Shown: positions 5,637 to 12,026 of the stretch, in pieces
Layout of the letters: every line of letters begins with the position of its first letter
How positions within the stretch are numbered: the stretch's first letter is position 1
From: JAKAXG01 sp035702985
GTDB lineage: Bacteria; Actinomycetota; Acidimicrobiia; Acidimicrobiales; Palsa-688
Assembly (NCBI GenBank): GCA_035702985.1
Contig: DASSZD010000156.1
Location: 1 to 12,976 of the forward strand
DNA length: 12,976 bases
Reading direction: 5' to 3'
Notes under the pieces: generated by a model
What the model was told of the DNA's origin: nothing
Seen by the model: the letters and a program-made list of their open reading frames with translations, nothing else
Databases searched by the model: none
Made by a program: the position numbers and the translations under genes

Positions 5637-5733
5637 GCCGGCCCCGCCTGAGCCGGCCCGGCACCCCACCTGAGCCAGGCCGCCGCCCCGCCTGAGCCCG
5701 CCCGGCACCCCGCCTCAGCCGGCCGGCCACCGG
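5631..5733. repeat. 22-bp tandem repeat starting at the SDR stop codon
   Basis: One truncated unit (5631-5645) is followed by four 22-bp units at 5646-5667, 5668-5689, 5690-5711 and 5712-5733. Each begins with R-CCTGAGCC or close to it (the last reads GCCTCAGCC), and the middle units end in CACCCC or CGCCCC. The first unit contains the SDR gene's TGA at 5634-5636. The 22-bp period is not a multiple of three, so read-through would not give a repeated peptide. Confidence 0.85.
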
Positions 5734-5838
5734 CTGTGCCGACCCGGGCGGGTTCCCCGGCAGCGTCAACCGGGCCCCCGTACGGCACCGGGCCCGGCTT
5801 TCGTAGTTGGGCACTTCGCGACTTTCGGCGTGGTCAAA

Positions 5839-5862
5839 ATTTCCGGCCGATCGGCCGAAAAT
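5839..5862. promoter_or_regulatory. 24-bp imperfect palindrome upstream of the c-di-GMP gene
   Basis: A dyad centred between 5850 and 5851: a perfect 14-bp core CGGCCGATCGGCCG (5844-5857), one mismatched pair, then four more A/T pairs on each side (ATTT at 5839-5842 and AAAT at 5859-5862). It lies about 60-80 bases before the start codon in an unusually AT-containing segment. An operator or a 5'-leader hairpin is likely. It does not resemble a c-di-GMP riboswitch. Confidence 0.55.
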
Positions 5863-5906
5863 CCGATCAAACAGGTCCGGACGGAACTCCGGCCCATTAG
5901 TTCGCC

Positions 5907-5925
5907 GGAGGGGTTCCATGTGATG
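5907..5925 (+). promoter_or_regulatory. Ribosome-binding site and overlapping ATG-TGA/GTG/ATG starts
   Basis: GGAGGGG at 5907-5913 is followed by TTCC and then ATGTGATG at 5918-5925. This contains an ATG immediately followed by TGA (5918-5923), an in-frame GTG at 5920 and an in-frame ATG at 5923. Both in-frame starts fit the Shine-Dalgarno, and the ATG-TGA pair forms a minimal start-stop ORF overlapping them. The site rules out the far-upstream in-frame GTG at 5830. Confidence 0.6.
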
Positions 5926-8859
5926 GTGCCGACACACGACCCGTTGATGAGCATGATGAGCTGGGGCGGCGGAGCCCTCGACGGGCTGCTGCGAGACGCC
6001 GTCAACGGAATGGCCGTGCTGGACCTCGACGGCCGGTTCAAACTGGTCAATCCGGCCATGTGCCAACTGCTCGGCTACGAACCGGACGACCTGATCGGCC
6101 GCCGCTCCGTCGACATCACCCACCCCGACGACCGCGCCCACTCGGACGCCACCCTCGCCGCCTTCCTGGACGGCACCGCCTCGACCGACCGGATGCGCAA
6201 GAGGTACGTCCGCCCCGACGGCTCGGTGGTATCGGTGGTGCGCTGCACCACCGTCCTGCGCGACGGGGATGGGCGGCCCCTGGGGCTGTTCACCCAGGTC
6301 GTCAACCTGACCGACATGGCGGAGGTGGAGGCCATGCTGCGCCGGTCCGAGAGCCGGCTCCAGGCCCTGCTGGCCCACGCCTCCGAGATGACCGTCCTGC
6401 TCGACGCCGAGGGGACGATCACCTACGCGTCGCCGGCGTCGATCCGCCTGCTCGGGCACCGCCCGGAGGAGGTCGTCGGCCGCTCGGCGCTGGACTTCCT
6501 CCACCCCGACGACCTGGAGCGGGCCGCCGAGCGGTTGCAGCACCACATCTCCACTCCGGGCCCGGCCGACGTCGGGGAATGGAGGGTCCGCCACTCCGAC
6601 GGCAGCTGGCGGCACGCCGAGATCACCACGGCCAACCTCTTCGACGACCCGGCTGTGGAGGCCCTGGTCCTCAACATCCGCGACGTCACCGAGCAGCGGC
6701 AGTACCAGAGCCGCCTGGAGGCCAGCGAGAGGCGGTTCCGGGCCCTGGTGGGCAACTCCTGGGACATCATCACCCTCCACTCCGTCGACGGGCGCTACAT
6801 CTACTGCAGCCCGGCGGTCACCCGGCAGATGGGCTACCGGCCCGAGGAGCTCATCGGGACAGACCCTTTCACCTACATCCACCCCGAGGACAGCCACGCC
6901 GGCGAGGTCTTCCGGGACGTGGCGGCCGGCACCCGGCGCTCGGCCAGGATCGAGTTCCGGTTCCGCCACCAGAACGGCTCCTGGCGCTGGATGGAGTCGA
7001 CGGCGCACAACCGCCTCGACGACCCCGCCATCTGTGCCGTGGTGGTGACCACCCGGGACGTGACCACCGCCCGGCGGCGGGCCGCCCAGCAGGCCGCCAT
7101 CGCCGCGCTGAGCAGTGACGCCCTGCGGGGCGGCCCGGTGGAGAACCTGTTCGACCACGCCGCCAGGATGGTCGCCGACATCCTGGCCGTGGAGCACGTG
7201 TTCGTGGCCGCCGACACCGGCGACCATCAGACCCGCCTGACCGGCGGCGCCGGGCACGGGCTGGGCCTGCAGCCCCCCGGATCCGGTCACGCTGACTGCC
7301 CGCTGTCGGACCGGGCGGTGCGGGAGCGGCGGACGGTGATCTGGGACCGCAGCGACGGGGGCGGGGCGTCGTTCAACGCCCTGCGGAGCACCGGGGTGGA
7401 GAGCGCGGTGGCCATCCCCATCAACTCCGGGGCCGGCCTGGGCGGAGCGCTGACCGCCTACTCGTCGCGGCCCCACGCCTTCTCCGGCCACGACCTGTCG
7501 TTCCTCGAGTCGGTGGCCAACGTCCTGGCCGCCGCCCTCACCCGGCGCCGGATCGAGGAGGAGCTCCGCCGGCAGGCCCTCCACGACAACCTCACCGGAC
7601 GCCCCAACCGGATCCTGATGCGGGACCGCCTGGAGACCGCCCTGAGCCGGCTGGGCCGCCACGGTGGCAGCGTCGCCCTGCTGTTCGTCGACCTGGACAA
7701 CTTCAAGCTGGTCAACGACACCCTGGGCCACTCGGCCGGGGACGCGGTGGTGATGGAGGTGTCGGCCCGGATCACCGCCTCGGCCCGCTCGGGCGACACC
7801 ATCGCCCGGTTCGGGGGCGACGAGTTCGTGGTCATCAGCGAGGACGCCGACGAGCCGGCGGCCCGCCAGATCGCCGAGCGCATACGCCAGGCTCTGGCCA
7901 CCCCGATACAGCTCGGCGACAAGCCGGTCTCCATCACCGCCAGCGTGGGGGTGGCGGTCACCGCCGATCCCGGCGTCTCCCCCGACGACCTCCTGGCCCA
8001 GGCCGACATGGCCATGTACGAGGCCAAGCAGGCCGGTAAGGACTGCTCGGCCATGTTCGCCGCCCACATGCGCAAACGGGCGGCCGACCAGCTCGACGCG
8101 GTGTCCGGGATGCGCCGGGGCCTGGCCGAGGACGAGTTCCGGCTCTTCTACCAGCCGATAGTCGACGCCCGCACCGGGACGCCGGTGGGGTCGGAGGCGC
8201 TGCTGCGCTGGCAGCACCCGGGCGTCGGTCTGCTCGGGCCCGACCACTTCATCGACTACGCCGAGGACTCCGGTCTGATCATCCCGCTGGGCGGGTGGGT
8301 GCTGCACACGGCGCTCCGCCAGTCCGCGGCGTGGCGGCGGGCCGGGCGCTGCAGCCGGGTGGCCATCAACGTGTCGGCCCTGCAGCTGACCGGTTCGGAC
8401 ATCGTCGCCATCGTGTCCGACACCCTCCACGCCACCGGGGCCGAGCCGGGCAGCATCTCCCTGGAGCTCACCGAGAGCGCAGTGATGGCGGACCTCGACC
8501 GGGCCACCGCCACCATCGAGGCGCTGAAGTCGCTGGGCGTCCACGTGGGCATGGACGATTTCGGCACCGGCCATTCCTCGCTGTCCCACCTGGCCCGGCT
8601 TCCGTTCGATTTTGTAAAAATCGACCGCTCCTTCATCCGGGACTTCGACCGCGACGCCCGCACCGCGGCCATGATCGAGAGCATCACGACCCTGTGCCGG
8701 GCCCTCAACCTGCCGGCCATCGCCGAGGGGGTGGAGACGGAGGAGCAGCGCCACCACCTGCAGCGCCTGGGGGTGCCCTACCTGCAGGGCTTCCTGTTCG
8801 GGGCGCCCGCCCCGCCCTCGGAGTCGGCGTCGCCCCGGCTGGCCCGGGTGGTGGCCTGA
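5923..8859 (+). CDS. PAS-PAS-PAS-GAF-GGDEF-EAL cyclic-di-GMP cyclase/phosphodiesterase
   Basis: 978 residues, no predicted membrane segment, so a soluble sensor enzyme. Three PAS domains start near residues 22, 142 and 268; a GAF domain spans about 390-540; then GGDEF (about 551-715) and EAL (about 735-965). The cyclase site is canonical: FVDLDNFKLVNDTLGH and GGDEF at 631-635, with the inhibitory I-site RxxD (RSGD) five residues before it. The EAL half keeps the catalytic set: EAL at 758-760 in SEALLRW, INVSALQL, LELTES, DDFGTGHSSL, VKID, EGVE and LQGFLFG. It can therefore probably both make and hydrolyse c-di-GMP, with direction set by signals at the PAS/GAF domains. ATG 5923 or GTG 5920 fit the ribosome-binding site. 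A run of AT-rich rare codons occurs in the EAL part. Confidence 0.95.
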   Translation: MVPTHDPLMSMMSWGGGALDGLLRDAVNGMAVLDLDGRFKLVNPAMCQLLGYEPDDLIGRRSVDITHPDDRAHSDATLAAFLDGTASTDRMRKRYVRPDGSVVSVVRCTTVLRDGDGRPLGLFTQVVNLTDMAEVEAMLRRSESRLQALLAHASEMTVLLDAEGTITYASPASIRLLGHRPEEVVGRSALDFLHPDDLERAAERLQHHISTPGPADVGEWRVRHSDGSWRHAEITTANLFDDPAVEALVLNIRDVTEQRQYQSRLEASERRFRALVGNSWDIITLHSVDGRYIYCSPAVTRQMGYRPEELIGTDPFTYIHPEDSHAGEVFRDVAAGTRRSARIEFRFRHQNGSWRWMESTAHNRLDDPAICAVVVTTRDVTTARRRAAQQAAIAALSSDALRGGPVENLFDHAARMVADILAVEHVFVAADTGDHQTRLTGGAGHGLGLQPPGSGHADCPLSDRAVRERRTVIWDRSDGGGASFNALRSTGVESAVAIPINSGAGLGGALTAYSSRPHAFSGHDLSFLESVANVLAAALTRRRIEEELRRQALHDNLTGRPNRILMRDRLETALSRLGRHGGSVALLFVDLDNFKLVNDTLGHSAGDAVVMEVSARITASARSGDTIARFGGDEFVVISEDADEPAARQIAERIRQALATPIQLGDKPVSITASVGVAVTADPGVSPDDLLAQADMAMYEAKQAGKDCSAMFAAHMRKRAADQLDAVSGMRRGLAEDEFRLFYQPIVDARTGTPVGSEALLRWQHPGVGLLGPDHFIDYAEDSGLIIPLGGWVLHTALRQSAAWRRAGRCSRVAINVSALQLTGSDIVAIVSDTLHATGAEPGSISLELTESAVMADLDRATATIEALKSLGVHVGMDDFGTGHSSLSHLARLPFDFVKIDRSFIRDFDRDARTAAMIESITTLCRALNLPAIAEGVETEEQRHHLQRLGVPYLQGFLFGAPAPPSESASPRLARVVA
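8606..8624. repeat. AT-rich 19-bp inverted repeat inside the EAL coding region
   Basis: TCGATTTTGTAAAAATCGA has perfect 8-bp arms with a GTA centre. It covers codons GAT TTT GTA AAA ATC in the conserved F-D-F-V-K-I-D motif, starting at residue 896. Neighbouring codons almost all end in G or C, so four consecutive codons ending in T or A stand out. The arms would form a short A-U hairpin in RNA or a symmetric protein-binding site in DNA. Confidence 0.75.
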
Positions 8860-8860
8860 G

Positions 8861-8882
8861 CCCGGGGCCGCCCGGCCCCGGG
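8861..8882. terminator. Strong GC hairpin between convergent genes
   Basis: CCCGGGGCC at 8861-8869 pairs perfectly with GGCCCCGGG at 8874-8882 around a four-base loop. It begins two bases after the GGDEF-EAL stop codon and ends eight bases before the stop of the convergent small gene. It probably serves both strands as a terminator, although it lacks a U-tract. Confidence 0.6.
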
Positions 8883-8890
8883 GGCGGCGA

Positions 8891-9124
8891 TCAGCGCCGG
8901 GTTTCCGGCGGTGTCAGTGCCAGCACGGCCCGGTGCACGGCCTGGCTGGCCTCGTACAGGCCGACCGCTTCGTGGTCCCGGTCCCTGACCGCCATCCTGA
9001 GCAGCGCGTCGATGGTGTCGCTGGCGTCGTTCAACTGCCCGACCAGCTCCCTCACCCGCCGGGCCGTCGGATCGTACGGCCTGTCGGCGATGATGACAGT
9101 GTCGCGAGCATCGGATGTGATCAC
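8891..9124 (-). CDS. Small uncharacterised helical protein
   Basis: 77 residues from GTG 9122-9124. The start is fixed by GGGAGG (9130-9135 on + coordinates) five bases upstream; the open frame extends to 9220, but that part has no ribosome-binding site and looks non-coding. After a short N-terminal strand (DTVIIADRPYD) the sequence is mostly amphipathic helix: ARRVRELVGQLNDASDTIDALLRMAVRDRDHEAV, then LYEASQAVHRAVLALTPPE. I do not recognise a family. It is charged with no membrane segment or signal peptide, so probably cytosolic. It lies tail-to-tail with the c-di-GMP enzyme and downstream of the CorA-type gene on the same strand, but the 193-base gap suggests separate transcription. An out-of-frame ATG-TGA overlaps the GTG start. 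Confidence 0.6.
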   Translation of the reverse strand: MITSDARDTVIIADRPYDPTARRVRELVGQLNDASDTIDALLRMAVRDRDHEAVGLYEASQAVHRAVLALTPPETRR

Positions 9125-9281
9125 ATCAGCCTCCCGGGTCCGGTGCCCGGTCTCCGGCCGACCCGAACCGTGCACCTCCGCAGCGGGGGCGGCACCGTCC
9201 AGCCGTCGGGGGGCGGGCACCTGATCCAGGCTACGAGCGGCCTCCCATCCGGGGTAGGGCCGGAAGTCCCAGATCGTCGTC

Positions 9282-9304
9282 GAGCCGGCGGGGAGGCCGG
9301 TCTC
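9282..9304 (-). terminator. Candidate hairpin after the CorA-like gene
   Basis: GAGCCGGC at 9282-9289 pairs with GCCGG at 9296-9300 plus CTC at 9302-9304, leaving one bulged T and a six-base loop. It lies 13 bases downstream of the stop codon on the minus strand. No U-tract follows. The rest of 9125-9281 holds no gene I can support. Confidence 0.3.
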
Positions 9305-9317
9305 GGCAGGCAGGCTG

Positions 9318-10409
9318 TCAGTTGGCCGACACCGATTCCGGGGCCGCCGGCGCCGGGTGCAGCAGCCTGATCCGTCGGTCCGACCTGACCCGCCGGCGCG
9401 GCCGGGCCTCTGGGTCCGACCCGGCCGGGACCACCCCCGTCGGCGCCAGCCAGCCCTGGCGCCGGAAGATCAGGAACAGGGCCACCGCGATCCCCAGCGG
9501 GAGGGCCAGCCCCAGCCCCACGAACGCCCCGACGGAGCTGATCCGGTTGATCATCCAGGAAAAGTTCTGACCGAAGAACCCGGTCAGGAACGTGAGGGGC
9601 AGGAACACCGTGGCTATCAGGGTCAGCTGCTTCATCACCACGTTGAGCCGGTTGGACACGGTCGACAGGTGGGTGTCGAGCGCCCCGCTCAACAGGTCCC
9701 GGTAGCTGTCCACCAGGTCGCTGATGCGGATCAGGTGGTCGTAGAGGTCCCGGAAGTAGCGCTCCGCGTCGGGAGTCATCCCCGGCAGCAGATCGGGGGC
9801 GCTGAGCACGGTGGCGAACAGGTCCCGCTGGGGGGTCACCACCTTGCGCAGGGCGATCAGCGACCGCTTCATGTCGAACAGCCGCCCCAGCTGCTCGTCG
9901 GTGGGTCGGGCCAGGATGTCGTCCTCCAGGTCGTCGATCTGGTCGTCCAGGGTGGCCAGGACCGGGAAGTAGCCGTCCACCAGACTGTCGATGACCCGGT
10001 ACAGCAGCATGACGTGGCTGGCTCCCGGGGCGCCCCGCTGGGCCATCCGGTCGGCGAACGCCGTCAGGTTCTGGCACGGTTCATGATGGACGGTGACCAG
10101 GTAGTCGGCTGTGTAGAAGCAGTGCACCTCCACCAGCCGGCCGTCCGGCGAGGCCCCGTACACCACGAGCAGGGCGAAGTCCTCGTAGGTGTCGATCTTG
10201 GGCCGTTGGCCGAAGTGCTCGGCGTCCTCCACCGCCAAGGGGTGGAAGCCGAACACGTCCCGCAGGAGGGTGACGTAGCGGGCCGGGTCGGGGCAGGCCA
10301 GATCCAGCCAGAAGCGCTCCGAACGGCCCAGCAGCCGCTTGATGGTCTCCTCCCCCATCTCGTGCTGGTGCCCGTCGACCGTTATGAGGTGGCCTTCCAT
10401 GCCGGTCAT
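9318..10409 (-). CDS. CorA-family divalent cation channel (GQN variant)
   Basis: 363 residues. A soluble N-terminal domain (FWLDLACPDPARYVTLLRDVFGFHPLAVEDAEHFGQRPKIDTYEDF) matches the CorA beta-alpha domain, including the L-A-V-E-D-x-x-x-x-x-Q-x-P-K motif. A long helical stalk follows (residues about 150-262), then TM1 at about 264-283 (ATVFLPLTFLTGFFGQNF) and TM2 at about 291-312. CorA channels are pentamers moving Mg2+ or other divalents. The selectivity motif, normally Gly-Met-Asn, is Gly-Gln-Asn at 280-282 (CAG codon). The tail after TM2 is long and basic. GGGAGG ends five bases before the GAAGA-flanked ATG 10409 and favours that start over ATG 10400. It is divergent from the CDF gene with only 71 bases between them. 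Confidence 0.9.
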   Translation of the reverse strand: MTGMEGHLITVDGHQHEMGEETIKRLLGRSERFWLDLACPDPARYVTLLRDVFGFHPLAVEDAEHFGQRPKIDTYEDFALLVVYGASPDGRLVEVHCFYTADYLVTVHHEPCQNLTAFADRMAQRGAPGASHVMLLYRVIDSLVDGYFPVLATLDDQIDDLEDDILARPTDEQLGRLFDMKRSLIALRKVVTPQRDLFATVLSAPDLLPGMTPDAERYFRDLYDHLIRISDLVDSYRDLLSGALDTHLSTVSNRLNVVMKQLTLIATVFLPLTFLTGFFGQNFSWMINRISSVGAFVGLGLALPLGIAVALFLIFRRQGWLAPTGVVPAGSDPEARPRRRVRSDRRIRLLHPAPAAPESVSAN

Positions 10410-10480
10410 TCTTCCCTCCCGCCGCCCCGGAAGCGGGCTCCGCGGGTTCGGGATCGCCCGGTACGGGTAACTGGCCCCCG

Positions 10481-11425
10481 GTGGCCGGAGACAGCAAGAA
10501 GACCGTCTGCATCGCGCTGGCCGCCAACGTGGTGGTGGGCGCGGTCAAGTTCGTGGGGGCGGCTCTGACCGGTTCCGCGGCCCTGTTCGCCGAGGGCGCC
10601 CAGTCGGTGTCCGACACGTTGAACGAGGTGTTCCTGCTCACCTCCCTGGTGAGGAGCGACCGGCCCCCCGACCGCCGCCATCAGTTCGGGTACGGGATGG
10701 AGCGGTTCTTCTGGTCGCTGCTGGCGGCGGTGGGGATCCTGGTGGGAGGTGCCGGCTTCTCCGGTATCGAGGCCTACCGGGCGTTCACGTCCCACTCCGC
10801 CCCCGGCCCCCGCTACTACCTGATCGCCTACGCGTCCTTGGGGCTGGTCCTGCTGGCTGAGGGGACGTCCTGGGTCAGGGCCGTGCGCCAGGTGCGCCGG
10901 GAGGCCCACCGGGCCGGCCGGGGGCTGGTCGAGCACATCCGGCTGTCCAGCGACCCGAGCGTCAAGACCGTGGCCGGTGAGGACTCGGTGGCCATGATCG
11001 GGGTGGTGGTGGCCGGTGCGGGCATCGGCCTGCACCAGCTGACCGGGGTCGGCTGGTGGGAGGGGGTGGCCTCGGCCGTCATCGCCGGGCTACTGGTGGT
11101 CACCGCCGTCCTGCTGGGCCGTGACGTCAAGGGGCTGCTCATCGGGGAGGCGGTGCACCCGCAGCTCAACCGGCAGCTCCACGAGTTCCTGTCGGCCCAT
11201 CCGGCGGTGGACCGGGTGGTCGACCTGCGGACCATGCAGATCGGCGCCGACAAGGTCCTTCTGGCCGCCCGGGTGGACCTCGGTTCGGCGCTGAACTCCG
11301 ACGAGGTGGAGCTGGCCAGCGCCGACATCGACCGGGGCATCAACCAGCGCTGGCCGGAGGTCACCGACGTGTTTCTGGACGCCACCCGCACCGACGAACC
11401 GGTCCGCGACCCCACGGTCGCCTAG
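10481..11425 (+). CDS. Cation diffusion facilitator (CDF), SLC30A9-like
   Basis: 314 residues with about six hydrophobic segments (near 8-28, 34-55, 76-96, 113-131, 168-190, 195-213) and a cytosolic C-terminal domain. TM2 reads GSAALFAEGAQSVSDTLNEVFLL: the CDF family normally has His at Gln41, four residues before Asp45. HQFGYGMERFFWSLLAAVGI after TM2 and VKTVAGEDSVAMIGVVVAGAGI in TM5 (Glu167-Asp168) match the SLC30A9/ZnT9-type branch. Such proteins export Zn2+ or related ions by proton exchange. The start is GTG 10481; there is no upstream alternative and no clear ribosome-binding site. The gene shares a 71-base divergent region with the CorA-like gene, so the two may respond to the same metal. 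Its stop overlaps that of the next gene on the opposite strand. Confidence 0.88.
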   Translation: MAGDSKKTVCIALAANVVVGAVKFVGAALTGSAALFAEGAQSVSDTLNEVFLLTSLVRSDRPPDRRHQFGYGMERFFWSLLAAVGILVGGAGFSGIEAYRAFTSHSAPGPRYYLIAYASLGLVLLAEGTSWVRAVRQVRREAHRAGRGLVEHIRLSSDPSVKTVAGEDSVAMIGVVVAGAGIGLHQLTGVGWWEGVASAVIAGLLVVTAVLLGRDVKGLLIGEAVHPQLNRQLHEFLSAHPAVDRVVDLRTMQIGADKVLLAARVDLGSALNSDEVELASADIDRGINQRWPEVTDVFLDATRTDEPVRDPTVA

Positions 11426-11877
11426 CGGAGCCGGTCGGACACCGCCCCTGCCACCACCGCGTAGACCCCGTGCTGGAACAGGCTGGTGGCCAGCACGTCC
11501 GGCTTCCAGCGCCACGGCGGGGGCGTGTCACCCAGCAGCGGGAACAGGGTCCCGGCCATGGCCATCAGCCCGGCCCAGTACAGCCCGTCGGCCGCCGCCG
11601 GCGGCATGCGGTCCCCGAGCAGGGTCCGCACCCAGCCCATGGCCGACCCGTACCCCCAGTGCACCAGGAACCCCAGCTGGCGCTGGCGGCGCCGGTCCAG
11701 GCGGTGGATCCCGAGCACGACCATCGCCGCGTGCGACGGCACGGTGCTGTCGTCATAGTCGAGCGGGCCGCCGCCGCTGTGGCGCAGCCGCCTCTCGATC
11801 CCGTAGGAGGCGGTCATGGCGGCGGTGGCCGCCAACCCGGCCGTGAATCCCCGCCGCACACCCAGCCTGCCGGTCAT
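11422..11877 (-). CDS. Uncharacterised small membrane protein (about 4 TM)
   Basis: 151 residues. Hydrophobic stretches near residues 9-25 (RGFTAGLAATAAMTASY), 68-86 (LGFLVHWGYGSAMGWVRTL), 98-115 (LYWAGLMAMAGTLFPLLG) and 131-148 (LATSLFQHGVYAVVAGAV) indicate an integral membrane protein of about four helices. The N-terminal G-x-x-A-G-L-x-A-T-x-A-M-T pattern recalls DUF1440/YagU-like proteins, but I cannot assign a family. The ATG 11877 start has only a distant GGGGAAG upstream. Its TAG stop is read from the CTAG at 11422-11425, which also supplies the stop of the convergent CDF gene, so no terminator fits between them. Confidence 0.65.
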   Translation of the reverse strand: MTGRLGVRRGFTAGLAATAAMTASYGIERRLRHSGGGPLDYDDSTVPSHAAMVVLGIHRLDRRRQRQLGFLVHWGYGSAMGWVRTLLGDRMPPAAADGLYWAGLMAMAGTLFPLLGDTPPPWRWKPDVLATSLFQHGVYAVVAGAVSDRLR

Positions 11878-12014
11878 GACCGGACATCTTCCCCGATTCC
11901 GGTCGTTCCCTCCCGGGCGCCGCCACCGGTGAGGGATTTCTCATGCTCGCCCCCTGCGACCACGCGCCGCGGTCGGAAGCCGGGTCGGCTGCGGCGCGCC
12001 GGCGCCGGCTCGGT

Positions 12015-12020
12015 CACAAT
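12015..12020 (+). promoter_or_regulatory. Candidate leaderless -10 box for the Pro/Thr-rich gene
   Basis: CACAAT ends six bases before ATG 12027, the same spacing as the candidate -10 of the VOC gene. Only AGGGAC lies between, so AGGGA is too close to serve as a Shine-Dalgarno. This supports a leaderless start at 12027. No clear -35 box is visible. Confidence 0.35.
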
Positions 12021-12026
12021 AGGGAC

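Noticed and set aside
3930..5708. A long minus-strand open frame across the DinB-like and SDR genes
   Set aside because: It spans two unrelated, well-supported plus-strand genes and an intergenic repeat, and its Gly/Val/Arg-rich translation shows no family features.
5830..5922. Upstream GTG start of the c-di-GMP enzyme, adding 31 residues
   Set aside because: No Shine-Dalgarno precedes it, the added sequence does not look like a domain, and it would make the 24-bp palindrome coding. A strong GGAGGGG lies before 5920/5923.
5740..5922. Possible c-di-GMP riboswitch upstream of the GGDEF-EAL gene
   Set aside because: I looked for the conserved GEMM-type core elements and did not find them; only a simple palindrome is present.
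5284..8757. A very long open frame on the minus strand opposite the PAS-GAF-GGDEF-EAL gene
   Set aside because: It is the antisense of a clearly conserved enzyme and its translation is Gly/Arg/Val-rich with no recognisable domain. Long antisense frames are expected where third codon positions are nearly always G or C.
9125..9220. N-terminal extension of the small minus-strand gene to 9220
   Set aside because: The GTG at 9124 has GGGAGG at ideal spacing, whereas 9220 has none, and the extension is Pro/Ala/Arg/Gly-rich like translated intergenic DNA.
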